Source: JBBIMS01 sp964531645 (GTDB lineage Bacteria > Acidobacteriota > Aminicenantia > JBFLYD01 > JBBIMS01). From it: 64,000 nt of DNA. A model generated the notes under the pieces. That model was given only the letters and a program-made list of their open reading frames with translations, was not told the DNA's origin and searched no databases. The DNA lies in the NCBI GenBank assembly GCA_964531645.1, contig CAZHEF010000006.1, positions 1 through 64,000 of the forward strand, given 5' to 3'. Position 1 is the first letter of the stretch, and each line of letters begins with the position of its first letter. The position numbers and the translations under genes are program-made. This document shows, in pieces, positions 17,767-25,882 of the stretch.

Positions 17767-18486
17767 GTGAAAAACTTTCTTTTATTTTTTTTGTTTTTTG
17801 CGTTGATTCTCATTCCCGCATGCAAAAAAACAAAGGTCAGCGAATCAAAAGTTCTCGAAAATCAGAATGACAAAGCAAGTTATGCAATTGGATTTGATCT
17901 CGGGAAAAATCTGAAAAAATATTCAGAAGATATCTCCCTTGAGAATATGATTCAGGGCATAAGGGACGGAATAAGTGGCAAGAACTCAATTTTAACTGAG
18001 GAAGAGACAAAGAAAACTTTAACAGAATTCCAGCAAACCATTATTAAAAAAGAACTTGAAAGAAGAAAAGAAGTCGCTATTAAAAATAAAGTTGAGGAAG
18101 AAAAATTTCTCGCAGAAAATGCAAAAAAAGAAGGTGTTGTAACCACAGTAAGTGGTCTTCAATACAAAATTATAAATGAAGGGAATGGTCCAAAACCGAC
18201 TCTTGAAGATACAGTAAAGGTTCACTATAAAGGAACATTTATAAATGGGAAAGAATTTGACAGCTCCTACAAAAGAGGTGAACCAGTAACTTTCCAGTTA
18301 AAAAACATGATTCCGGGATGGATTGAGGCTCTTCAACTCATGAAATCAGGTTCTAAATGGCAAATTTTTATCCCCTCTTCCCTTGCCTATGGTGAACAGG
18401 GAGCAGGAGACATTATAGAGCCAAATTCCCTTTTGATTTTTGAGGTGGAGCTACTGGAGGTTGAGAAAAGTCCGGGAAAGAAGTAA
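17767..18486 (+). CDS. FKBP-type peptidyl-prolyl isomerase lipoprotein (Mip/FkpA-like)
   Basis: 239 residues from the GTG at 17767. I prefer this start because AGGAGG sits just upstream, and the open frame before it would make the ribosome-binding site part of the protein. A signal peptide ends in a lipobox (LIPAC), so it is anchored to a membrane from the periplasmic side. Residues 35-120 are the helical FKBP-N dimerisation domain with a Glu/Lys-rich stalk. Residues about 130-235 are the FKBP fold, with VHYKGTFINGKEFDSSY and LAYGEQGAGDIIEPNSLL. It assists folding of exported proteins. It converges on the cupin gene with only three bases between. Confidence 0.9.
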   Translation: MKNFLLFFLFFALILIPACKKTKVSESKVLENQNDKASYAIGFDLGKNLKKYSEDISLENMIQGIRDGISGKNSILTEEETKKTLTEFQQTIIKKELERRKEVAIKNKVEEEKFLAENAKKEGVVTTVSGLQYKIINEGNGPKPTLEDTVKVHYKGTFINGKEFDSSYKRGEPVTFQLKNMIPGWIEALQLMKSGSKWQIFIPSSLAYGEQGAGDIIEPNSLLIFEVELLEVEKSPGKK

Positions 18487-18489
18487 GAA

Positions 18490-18834
18490 CTAATACTTTA
18501 CCCGTCCGTATTTATCTTCGAGTCTGACAACATCCTCGAGATGGGGTGTCGAGACCTCAAAAACAAGGCATTCTTCTATTGCTCTCATTCTGTGCTTGAC
18601 ACCGGGTCTTATCCTGTAGCTGTCTCCCGGTAAAAGTCTTCTCTCTACAATTTTTCCATCCTCCTCCACATCAAAAAGCATCTCTCCTTCCCAGAGAAAA
18701 ATGGTCTCATCTTTGATTTTGTGATATTGAAGACTTAACATCTCACCTTTATATATTTTCAGGACTTTGCCGACATATTGTTCCGTGTGAGCAAAGAGTA
18801 TTTCGTAGCCCCATGGCTTATCAATCTTTTTCAT
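18490..18834 (-). CDS. Small cupin, mannose-6-phosphate isomerase type II-like
   Basis: 114 residues making a single cupin barrel. The opening KPWGYEILFA and the metal-binding motif (LQYHKIKDETIFLWEGEM) with the later HRM segment match the C-terminal isomerase domain of type II mannose-6-phosphate isomerase/GDP-mannose pyrophosphorylases. Stand-alone versions are common, and many act on sugar phosphates or have unknown substrates. It is the last gene of the PTS-regulator operon, starting directly after the EI gene, so it may act on a phosphosugar linked to that system. The specific reaction is inferred only. Confidence 0.75.
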   Translation of the reverse strand: MKKIDKPWGYEILFAHTEQYVGKVLKIYKGEMLSLQYHKIKDETIFLWEGEMLFDVEEDGKIVERRLLPGDSYRIRPGVKHRMRAIEECLVFEVSTPHLEDVVRLEDKYGRVKY

Positions 18835-20580
18835 TTAAATCTCCTTTAAAACTTCTCCAAAATTCGATTCAATCCCTCTGAGCAAAAAATTCTCCATTTC
18901 TTCAGGAGGAAGTTCAAGAGATTCCTGGACAATTTCCTTCGCCTTTTTCATTTCGATTTTTCTGAGAACTTTTTTAACTATTGGAATGTACAAAGGATTC
19001 ATACTGAAAGTATTTATATCCATCCCAAGAAACACAATTGTATAAAGAGGTTCTGATGCCATCTCTCCACAAACATAGACCATTTTCCCGTTTCTCTCAG
19101 CGGATTCCTTTATAAATTTCAATATTCTGAGGACTGAAGGATGGAGAGGATTGTAAAGATAGGAAACATTTTGATTTGTTCGGTCTATGGCAAGTGTATA
19201 CTGAATAAGGTCGTTTGTCCCTATACTTAGAAAGTCAGTGTTTTTAGCTACTGAGTCGGAAATAAAAGCAAAAGCAGGGACTTCTATCATTGCTCCAATT
19301 TCAATCTTTTCATTGAAGGGTATCCCTTCCTTTCTCAAGCTTTCCTTTGTTTCCTCAATTAATACCTTGAAATCCTTTAACTCATTAAGGGAGGTGAGCA
19401 TTGGAATGAGAATTTTTACATCTCCATAATTTGATGCTCTCAAAATTGCTTTGAGCTGAGGTATCAGGAGCTCCCTCCTTTTAAGCATAAGGCGTATTGC
19501 TCGCAAGCCAAGTGCTGGATTTGTTTCCCTTTCCCCTTCATATGAAAAAACCTTCTCTCCTCCGACATCAAAAGTTCTTATTACAAATCTTCTATTTGAA
19601 ATTTTTTCTATCGCTTTTTTGTAATATTTGAATTGAGACTCTTCACTGGGAAAAACCCTCGAATTAAGAAGGAAGAATTCTGAACGGAAAAGCCCTATTC
19701 CTTCTGCACCATTTTTAATTGCAACATCAGATTCTTCAGCCATTTCGATGTTTGCAAGAAGGGTGAAGGAGTGACCATCTAAGGTCCGAGAAGGCATTTG
19801 AACTTCTGCAAGAGCTTCCTCCTTCTGCATCTCCATTTCTTTCCTTTTTTTGTTAATTACAGTCAGGAACGAAGACGAAGGTTCAATCATAATCTCACCA
19901 CTTCTCCCATCTACAACAATTTTGTCTCCATTTCTGACTTTTGAAAGCAGGCTTTTTACTCCTATGACAATTACAACTCCAAGACTTTTAGCAAGGATTA
20001 TTGAATGAGCTGTTTTGCTTCCACCCTGAAGAACTATCCCTCTTAAGCCTTTTAATTCAAAAAGTGGAGGTATTTCGCTAGGAAGCAGGTCATAAGCTAC
20101 AAGAATTAGGTTCTGGTCTAACTTTTGAGGAGGTATCGGAGGTTGGAAATTTGATATTTTCTTCTGGATTCTACTTATTACATCACATATGTCATGAACC
20201 CTTTCCCTTATATACTCATCCTCTATTCTTTCAAATATTTTAAGGAATTTTTCCCGGACAATTGAAAGAGACCAGCTCAATGTGTATCCTTGACTTATTG
20301 TATTTTCAATCTCCCGAATAAATTCCTGGTCTTCAAGCAAAAGAAGGTGGGAATCGAAGACAAGAGAAGCCTCTGTTCCAATCTGAATAGCTAATTTTTT
20401 TTTCATCTCCATTATGTCTTCTTTGACAGCACGAAGGGATTCCTTAAAAAAAATGATTTCTTCCTTTATCTCAGAGGTTGAAAGCTCCTTCTTCTTAGGT
20501 AGAATTATCGGGGCTTCTTTTATCCATACAGAACCAATTGCGATTCCAGGATTTACAGGCATTCCTTTTACTTTTTCCAT
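18835..20580 (-). CDS. ptsI: PTS enzyme I (phosphoenolpyruvate-protein phosphotransferase)
   Basis: 581 residues, normal for enzyme I. The phosphorylated His is His192 in GGSKTAHSIILAKSLG. The C-terminal PEP-binding domain shows GIGLFRSEFFLL, the segment FDVGGEK, and MVYVCGEMAS with the catalytic Cys. It takes phosphate from PEP and passes it to HPr. Its ATG overlaps the HPr stop (TGATG). The neighbours HPr, EIIA(Man), EIIA(Ntr), HprK and RapZ, with no EIIB/C/D, imply a regulatory phosphorelay rather than sugar transport. The N-terminal GAF domain of PtsP is absent. Confidence 0.93.
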   Translation of the reverse strand: MEKVKGMPVNPGIAIGSVWIKEAPIILPKKKELSTSEIKEEIIFFKESLRAVKEDIMEMKKKLAIQIGTEASLVFDSHLLLLEDQEFIREIENTISQGYTLSWSLSIVREKFLKIFERIEDEYIRERVHDICDVISRIQKKISNFQPPIPPQKLDQNLILVAYDLLPSEIPPLFELKGLRGIVLQGGSKTAHSIILAKSLGVVIVIGVKSLLSKVRNGDKIVVDGRSGEIMIEPSSSFLTVINKKRKEMEMQKEEALAEVQMPSRTLDGHSFTLLANIEMAEESDVAIKNGAEGIGLFRSEFFLLNSRVFPSEESQFKYYKKAIEKISNRRFVIRTFDVGGEKVFSYEGERETNPALGLRAIRLMLKRRELLIPQLKAILRASNYGDVKILIPMLTSLNELKDFKVLIEETKESLRKEGIPFNEKIEIGAMIEVPAFAFISDSVAKNTDFLSIGTNDLIQYTLAIDRTNQNVSYLYNPLHPSVLRILKFIKESAERNGKMVYVCGEMASEPLYTIVFLGMDINTFSMNPLYIPIVKKVLRKIEMKKAKEIVQESLELPPEEMENFLLRGIESNFGEVLKEI

Positions 20581-20849
20581 CAGTCTTCCTCATAAAATTT
20601 TTTCTCTATTAACTCTTCAATTTCCCTGACAGCCTCCTCCTCATCCTCCCCATCCGCCTTTATAATTAATTCCGAACCCTTAGATGCAGCAAGGGTCAGA
20701 ATTCCCAGGATACTTTTCGCATTTATTTCCTCAGAATCTTTCAAAAGATGGATGGAAGAGTTGAACTTCTTTGCAAGATTTACAAGAAGAGAGGCAGCCC
20801 TTGCGTGAAGACCGAGTCGATTCTTAAGAACAACTTTCTTTTTAATCAT
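20580..20849 (-). CDS. ptsH: HPr phosphocarrier protein
   Basis: 89 residues. The catalytic His15 is in GLHARAA, and the regulatory serine is Ser46 in AKSILGI, both at their canonical positions. EI phosphorylates His15, and HprK phosphorylates Ser46. Because Ser46 is kept and an HprK-like gene lies nearby, dual phosphorylation is likely. It overlaps the EIIA(Man) gene by four bases and the EI gene by one. Confidence 0.93.
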   Translation of the reverse strand: MIKKKVVLKNRLGLHARAASLLVNLAKKFNSSIHLLKDSEEINAKSILGILTLAASKGSELIIKADGEDEEEAVREIEELIEKKFYEED

Positions 20850-21256
20850 TTTTTGCTTTTCTCCGAAAGGAGCTCAGAGGCAATGACTATTCCTCCAACT
20901 CCACTTTTTCTAATTTCAGAGACTGCATCTTTCAAAGTTATATTCTTTGGAAGCTGGGAGAATTTAATCAACATTGGAAGATTCACTCCTGTTATTATTT
21001 CCACTTGATTCTCTTCTAAGAAACTGAAAGCAATGTTGGATGGTGAACCACCGAATATATCTGTAAAAACTATGACCCCCTTCCCTCTGTTGGCTCTTCT
21101 GATACAGGATTGAAGACCATTCCTTGACTTGTCAACATCATTGAACCACCCGATTGAAAGAACCTCAATGGGAGGGGTATATCCGAGGATTGCAGATAAA
21201 ACATCGAGAAGTTCCTTTGCAAGAGTTCCATGAGAAACAATAACTCCTCCGATCAT
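20846..21256 (-). CDS. PTS EIIA component, mannose/sorbose (ManX) type
   Basis: 136 residues. The phosphorylated His is His9 in VSHGTLA, and the family motif FTDIFGGSPSN follows at about residues 66-76. It accepts phosphate from HPr. No EIIB, EIIC or EIID of the mannose family is encoded nearby, so it is either a stand-alone regulator or serves a permease elsewhere. Stand-alone EIIA(Man) next to rapZ and hprK occurs in several proteobacteria and relatives. Confidence 0.88.
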   Translation of the reverse strand: MIGGVIVSHGTLAKELLDVLSAILGYTPPIEVLSIGWFNDVDKSRNGLQSCIRRANRGKGVIVFTDIFGGSPSNIAFSFLEENQVEIITGVNLPMLIKFSQLPKNITLKDAVSEIRKSGVGGIVIASELLSEKSKK

Positions 21257-21282
21257 TTTATTCCTTTCCTGTCAATTTATAT

Positions 21283-22155
21283 TTACTCCTTTCTAATGTC
21301 TCTATGGTAAATATAAGTATTATACCCGAGTTTATTCAGGAAATTACCTAAAATTTCGGCGACTATTACTGAGCGATGCTTCCCACCAGTGCACCCAAGG
21401 GAAATTGTAAGATGCCTTTTCCCTTCTTTAATATATTTGGGGATTAAATAACTTATAAATTCCTCAAGCTTTTTCAAATAGTCTTTAGTCTCATCAAAGG
21501 AGAGAACGAAGTCCCGAACCTTTTTGTTTTTTCCTGATAAATTCTTTAGCTCTTCTTTATAAAATGGATTTGGGAGAAATCTAAGGTCAAGGACAAGATC
21601 TGAGTCGGAAGGGATACCCCATTTATAACCGAAAGAAATTATGGAAATAGATATACTTTTTTCCTCGCCGATCAACTTTGCCCTTGTCAGCTCCTTAAGC
21701 TCAGGAACAGATAGATGGGATGTATCGATTATCTCATCCGCGAGATCCCTTATAGGGCTGAGAAGCAGTCTTTCCTTCTCAATACATTCTTTTAAGGGAA
21801 GGGAAGAGAAAAGAGGATGAGGTCTTCTCGCCTCCTTAAATCTTTTTAGAAGAATCTCATCACTCGCTTCAAGAAAAAGTAGCATAATATCATCCCTCTT
21901 CTTTTTAAGTTTTTTGTAAATTACTGGAAAATTTGATGTAAAATCCCTTCCTCTTATATCAACAACAAGGACAGCGGGCGGAGCGGATTCCTGTTTGTCG
22001 TAAAGTTCAACAAATTTGGGAATGAGTTCAGAGGGAATATTATCAACTCTGTAAAATCCGGAATCCTCAAAATAAAGACTGATAATTGTCTTTCCTGAAC
22101 CTGAGAGTCCAGTAATTATATAATATTTTTTTACCCTATTTTTTTGTTTTCCCAT
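21283..22155 (-). CDS. rapZ: RapZ/YvcJ-family nucleotide-binding protein
   Basis: 290 residues. The P-loop is GLSGSGKT (16-23), followed by the family segment DNIPSELIP and, near the C-terminus, GCTGGKHRSVIVAE. In Escherichia coli, RapZ directs RNase E to GlmZ/GlmY small RNAs that control glucosamine-6-phosphate synthase. In Gram-positive bacteria YvcJ binds nucleotides, and in other lineages its partner is unknown. It overlaps the hprK gene by 20 bases. Its place between hprK and EIIA(Man) is a common arrangement. Whether it regulates small RNAs here is unknown. Confidence 0.9.
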   Translation of the reverse strand: MGKQKNRVKKYYIITGLSGSGKTIISLYFEDSGFYRVDNIPSELIPKFVELYDKQESAPPAVLVVDIRGRDFTSNFPVIYKKLKKKRDDIMLLFLEASDEILLKRFKEARRPHPLFSSLPLKECIEKERLLLSPIRDLADEIIDTSHLSVPELKELTRAKLIGEEKSISISIISFGYKWGIPSDSDLVLDLRFLPNPFYKEELKNLSGKNKKVRDFVLSFDETKDYLKKLEEFISYLIPKYIKEGKRHLTISLGCTGGKHRSVIVAEILGNFLNKLGYNTYIYHRDIRKE

Positions 22156-22690
22156 CTTTCAAATACTTTCTTTCAATTTTTTGTACGAGCTCCTTCGTCA
22201 CATTTTTTCCCTCTTTTCTCATAAGAAACTGTTTGACAGCGACTTCAATTAAAATTGCCGTGTTCCTTCCACTCGCTACAGGTATCCTGACCAAAGGGAA
22301 CTTTTCTCCGGCAATTTCGTACCACTCCTCTTCCAACCTTAACCTATCCCCTTCTTTTCCATCCCATTTAGAGAGATCGATTACCAGTTCAATTTTTTTC
22401 TCATCGGTGACGGAGGAGACACCGAAGATTTCTTTTATGTTTATTATTCCCAATCCTCTCACTTCCATTAGATTCTTGGTTATAGCGGGTGAGGAGCCTA
22501 CAATCTCATTTTTTCCGAACCTTCTAATTTCCACAACATCATCGGATACAAGCCTGTGCCCCCTTGATATTAGATCAAGGGCACTTTCACTTTTTCCAAG
22601 CCCGCTTTCCCCTGTTATTAGAACACCAACTCCGAAAATATCCATTAATACCCCTGGAATCTTGCCCTCTTTTCTTTTATTTACCACCAC
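22136..22690 (-). CDS. hprK: HPr kinase/phosphorylase, catalytic domain only
   Basis: 184 residues from a GTG start inside the end of ptsN. Walker A is GESGLGKS (27-34), and the signature segment MEVRGLGIINIKEIFG matches the family. Canonical HprK proteins have about 310 residues, with an N-terminal domain that is absent here because the ptsN stop lies only 14 bases into the gene. The position just before the P-loop, usually His-Gly, is Pro-Gly (residues 12-13). Short HprK forms also occur in alphaproteobacteria, but from memory they keep the His. The kinase function toward HPr Ser46 is probable, while the phosphorylase function may be weakened. Confidence 0.85.
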   Translation of the reverse strand: MVVNKRKEGKIPGVLMDIFGVGVLITGESGLGKSESALDLISRGHRLVSDDVVEIRRFGKNEIVGSSPAITKNLMEVRGLGIINIKEIFGVSSVTDEKKIELVIDLSKWDGKEGDRLRLEEEWYEIAGEKFPLVRIPVASGRNTAILIEVAVKQFLMRKEGKNVTKELVQKIERKYLKDGKTKK

Positions 22691-23153
22691 TTCCTGAAAA
22701 TTCCTCCTCTTTAATTACTTCCAGGATTTCCTGTTCATTTTTTGTGCTGAGGATTCTCTTTGCAAGGGAAAGACCTTTTTTCGCAAGATGGGCAATGAGG
22801 GCAAGAACCTGAAGATGTTTTGTCGGCTGATTCTCAGGAGTAATTAAAAAGAAAAAGATATAAGTTGGTTTCTTATTTGTTGAATTGAAGTCGACCCCTT
22901 CCCTCGAAACAGCTAAGGCTATCAGAGGCTCTTCGAGACTTCTACTTTTGCAATGTGGGATTGCAATTCCATCGGCAACAGCTGTAGTAGCTTGATCCTC
23001 CCTTTCTATTAATTTCTGGATAAGTTCCTTTTCATTGTTGATTAAATCTTTTCTCTTTAAAAACTGAACAACTTCCTTTATTATCTCATCTCTACTCTTA
23101 GCTTTTGTCTCTTTAATTATCAGTTCCTTTTTAATTAAATTACCAAGTCTCAC
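22677..23153 (-). CDS. ptsN: PTS EIIA component, nitrogen/fructose (PtsN) type
   Basis: 158 residues, usual for EIIA(Ntr). The phosphorylated His is His67 in GIAIPHCKS. The rest matches the family (FFLITPENQPTKHLQVLALI). Starts with GTG at 23153, seven bases after the hpf stop codon, with only a weak purine-rich stretch before it. EIIA(Ntr) regulates potassium uptake, sigma-54 work and other processes according to its phosphorylation state. It lies just after rpoN and hpf, the classic arrangement, and its end overlaps hprK by 14 bases. Confidence 0.9.
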   Translation of the reverse strand: MRLGNLIKKELIIKETKAKSRDEIIKEVVQFLKRKDLINNEKELIQKLIEREDQATTAVADGIAIPHCKSRSLEEPLIALAVSREGVDFNSTNKKPTYIFFFLITPENQPTKHLQVLALIAHLAKKGLSLAKRILSTKNEQEILEVIKEEEFSGSGGK

Positions 23154-23160
23154 TTTTTTC

Positions 23161-23679
23161 TCAAAAATTAGTCTCTATAAGGGAAATTGTGCCATCATTT
23201 CTTTTAAAAAGAACAGCCACTTTTTTAGAGTCAATGTTTCTGAAAACAAGTATTTCTTTCTTGCTGGAATTGAATAATTTTACAGCCTCTTCCAGGGAAA
23301 TCGGTTTTGGAAAATAATCATTACTTCTTGTTAGCATTGCTTCAACTTCAACAGGAACAAACTCTACAGGAGAGGGAAGTTCTGCTCTTCTTTTCTTTTT
23401 AATTACCTTCTCTTTTCCTTTTTTTATCTGTTTTTCAACTATATCGAAGGCTCTCCTCAGAGATACAGGCATCGAATTGCTTTTTTCTGAGGCAATAAAA
23501 GAGGATTTCCTGTCCTTTATATTTAGTTCCACAATGTGATTGTGCCTTTCCATGGTCATTGTAACTGTTGCTTCAATAATGTCCCCTTCTATTTTCCTCA
23601 ATTTTTCCAACCTCTTCACTGCAAAATCCTTTAAGCTTTGAGGAATCTCAAAATTTCTTCCTGTAAAATTTATCTTCAT
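23161..23679 (-). CDS. hpf: Ribosome hibernation-promoting factor, long form
   Basis: 172 residues. The N-terminal domain (about residues 1-100) has the HPF/RaiA fold (INFTGRNFEIPQSLKDFA). The C-terminal segment (KPISLEEAVKLFNSS, LVFRNIDS, FKRNDGTISLIE) is the dimerisation domain that defines the long form. Long HPF joins two 70S ribosomes into inactive 100S dimers in stationary phase. It overlaps the rpoN gene by four bases. rpoN-hpf-ptsN is a widespread cluster. Confidence 0.92.
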   Translation of the reverse strand: MKINFTGRNFEIPQSLKDFAVKRLEKLRKIEGDIIEATVTMTMERHNHIVELNIKDRKSSFIASEKSNSMPVSLRRAFDIVEKQIKKGKEKVIKKKRRAELPSPVEFVPVEVEAMLTRSNDYFPKPISLEEAVKLFNSSKKEILVFRNIDSKKVAVLFKRNDGTISLIETNF

Positions 23680-25160
23680 GATTTCACTCCTAACAGATTT
23701 ATTCTTTTTCTCATAGAGGCAGAAAGAATTCCAAGTTCTTCTCTATATTTTGCTACAGTCCTCCTTGCAATCTTCACTCCCTCCTTTTGGAGGATTTCAA
23801 GGATCTGACTGTCAGATAGAGGATTATTTTTGTCCTCTGATTCTATCAATTCTTTTATTCTATTTTTTAAATAAACAGAAGAAATCTTATCCCCGCTCTC
23901 TGTATCTATGGCGCTGTGGAAAAAGAATCTAAGAGGGAAAAGTCCGAATTCCGTTGCAATACTTTTGTTGGCAATTGCTCTGCTTACTGTTGATTCATCA
24001 ACTCCTATCTTATCCGCAACATCTTTCAACTTCATTGGCTTAATAAAATCAACCCCCCTCTCAAGAAATTCCTTCTGGCGCTCTACTATTGCTTCTGCCA
24101 CTTTATAAATTGTCTTATTCCTCATATCGAGACTCTTTATGAACAATTCAGCGTTTCTCTTTTTTTCCTTCAGAAATTTCTTTGTTTCATTATCTAAATT
24201 AGGTTGTTTTAAAAGTTTCAGATAGTAGCGATTTACTCTCAAACGGGGAATCCCCTCATCATTCAGAAGGAGAGTATAACCTTTATCTGTCTTATTTACA
24301 ATTATATCAGCATTGGGGTACTCGACATTTTCAAGATGGAATCCGTAAAGGGGGAAAGGTCTTAGCCTCCTTAACTTTTGGAGGTTTTCTTTAAGCTCCT
24401 CAATACTGATTCCTACTTCTTTTATCTTTTTAAATGAGTCTGAGCTTTTAAGAATTTCTGCACATTTATTAATGAAATTTTGCAAGGAAGGGTCAGATGA
24501 AAGCTTTGTTTCAATCTGGTAGGAAAGAAATTCCTCAAAGTTCATTGCGCCCACACCTTCGGGATCAAAGTCTTTCATTAACTTCTTTCTTATTCTCTCA
24601 ATTTTTGCTAAATCAATCCCTTCTCTTCTTGCAATTTCTTCAAGAGATGTTATGAGGAAACCCCTTTCGTCGAGATTGTCAATGATTACCTCGGCAATTT
24701 CCCTGTCCTCCTCATCGAGATTTACCTTCTGACATTGATCATAAAGATAATCTCTCAGGTTCTCGTCTTTTTTCAAATTCTCAAAGGGATCTACTATATC
24801 ATCCGAATCTGAAGACTCTCCAAAAAGTTCATTAACACTCAATTCAGAAAGAATTTTGTCCAGCTCTTCATCTGTTACACTTTCATCTTCCTCTGATGTG
24901 ACTTCTTCAACATCCTCCTCGCCCTCTGCAAGAGGACCAAGACTAAGGGAAATCAAATCGGTCAATTCCATTCCAGAATATAGATCCATGAATTTTCTTT
25001 CTTCTGCTTCAAGGAGAGGATTTGTGGATAGCTCCTGCTCTATCAATTCCTTTATTTGGGTTGATGGGGCAGTGAGAAGTTTTAGATATGTGCCTAAATG
25101 GGGTGATAAGAATATTTTTTGAATAACACTTACTAAAATTCCTGAGCGAGTTCTTTTCAT
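23676..25160 (-). CDS. rpoN: RNA polymerase sigma-54 factor
   Basis: 494 residues. The N-terminal glutamine-rich activator-interacting region I is present but short on Gln (LSPHLGTYLKLLTAPSTQIK), followed by an acidic region II (residues 70-120). Core-binding and DNA-binding domains follow, ending in an RpoN-box segment ARRTVAKYREELGI near residues 465-480. It directs polymerase to -24/-12 promoters that need an AAA+ activator. It starts two bases after lptB. No sigma-54 activator is encoded in the window. Confidence 0.94.
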   Translation of the reverse strand: MKRTRSGILVSVIQKIFLSPHLGTYLKLLTAPSTQIKELIEQELSTNPLLEAEERKFMDLYSGMELTDLISLSLGPLAEGEEDVEEVTSEEDESVTDEELDKILSELSVNELFGESSDSDDIVDPFENLKKDENLRDYLYDQCQKVNLDEEDREIAEVIIDNLDERGFLITSLEEIARREGIDLAKIERIRKKLMKDFDPEGVGAMNFEEFLSYQIETKLSSDPSLQNFINKCAEILKSSDSFKKIKEVGISIEELKENLQKLRRLRPFPLYGFHLENVEYPNADIIVNKTDKGYTLLLNDEGIPRLRVNRYYLKLLKQPNLDNETKKFLKEKKRNAELFIKSLDMRNKTIYKVAEAIVERQKEFLERGVDFIKPMKLKDVADKIGVDESTVSRAIANKSIATEFGLFPLRFFFHSAIDTESGDKISSVYLKNRIKELIESEDKNNPLSDSQILEILQKEGVKIARRTVAKYREELGILSASMRKRINLLGVKS

Positions 25161-25162
25161 AT

Positions 25163-25882
25163 CTAAATCTCTACCTTTTCTCCTAAGTAACCCTTTCTCA
25201 CCTCAGGGTCTGAGGCAAGCATTGCAGGAGTTCCTTCTTTAAGAATAGCTCCATCTTTTATAATATATGCTTTGTCGGTAATTTTCAAGGTTTCCCTAAC
25301 ATTATGGTCAGTTATTAGAATCCCTATCCCCTTCTCCTTGAGACCTATAATTATTTTCTGAAAATCTGAGACAGCAATAGGGTCAATACCTGTAAATGGT
25401 TCATCAAGGAGAAGGAACTTTGGCTCAAGTATAAGAGCCCTTGCCACTTCAACTCTTCTCCTTTCCCCTCCTGACAGGAGAACTCCTTTAACATTCCTGA
25501 GATTTTCAATAGAAAATGCCTTTAAAATAGCATCTACCCTCCTCTTCTTTTCCGATAGAGTGCCCCTCATACTTTCTATTACAGAGAAAAGATTGCCTTC
25601 CACAGTTAATCCACGAAATATACTCGATTCCTGCGGTAGAAAACCAATTCCTTTCTGGGCTCTCTGATACATTGGAAGAAAGGTTATGTTCTCCCCATCC
25701 AGCTCAATCCTTCCATTGTCGGGTTGGATAAGGCCGAGGATCATTGAGAATGTAGTTGTCTTGCCGGCTCCATTGGGTCCGAGTAGTCCGACAATTTCCC
25801 CGGTCCTAACCTCCATAGAGACTTCATTAACAACCTTTCTCATTCCAAAGGATTTTGTAAGGTTGAAAGCTGAAAGAATCAT
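25163..25882 (-). CDS. lptB: LPS export ABC transporter ATPase LptB
   Basis: 239 residues. Walker A is GPNGAGKT (35-42), the Q-loop segment GFLPQESSIFRGLTVEGNL is the LptB type, the signature is LSGGERRR, and Walker B is FLLLDEPF. It powers extraction of lipopolysaccharide from the inner membrane with LptF/G, which are not in the window. The gene overlaps the LptC/OstA gene by one base and precedes rpoN by two, the same order as in proteobacteria. Confidence 0.94.
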   Translation of the reverse strand: MILSAFNLTKSFGMRKVVNEVSMEVRTGEIVGLLGPNGAGKTTTFSMILGLIQPDNGRIELDGENITFLPMYQRAQKGIGFLPQESSIFRGLTVEGNLFSVIESMRGTLSEKKRRVDAILKAFSIENLRNVKGVLLSGGERRRVEVARALILEPKFLLLDEPFTGIDPIAVSDFQKIIIGLKEKGIGILITDHNVRETLKITDKAYIIKDGAILKEGTPAMLASDPEVRKGYLGEKVEI

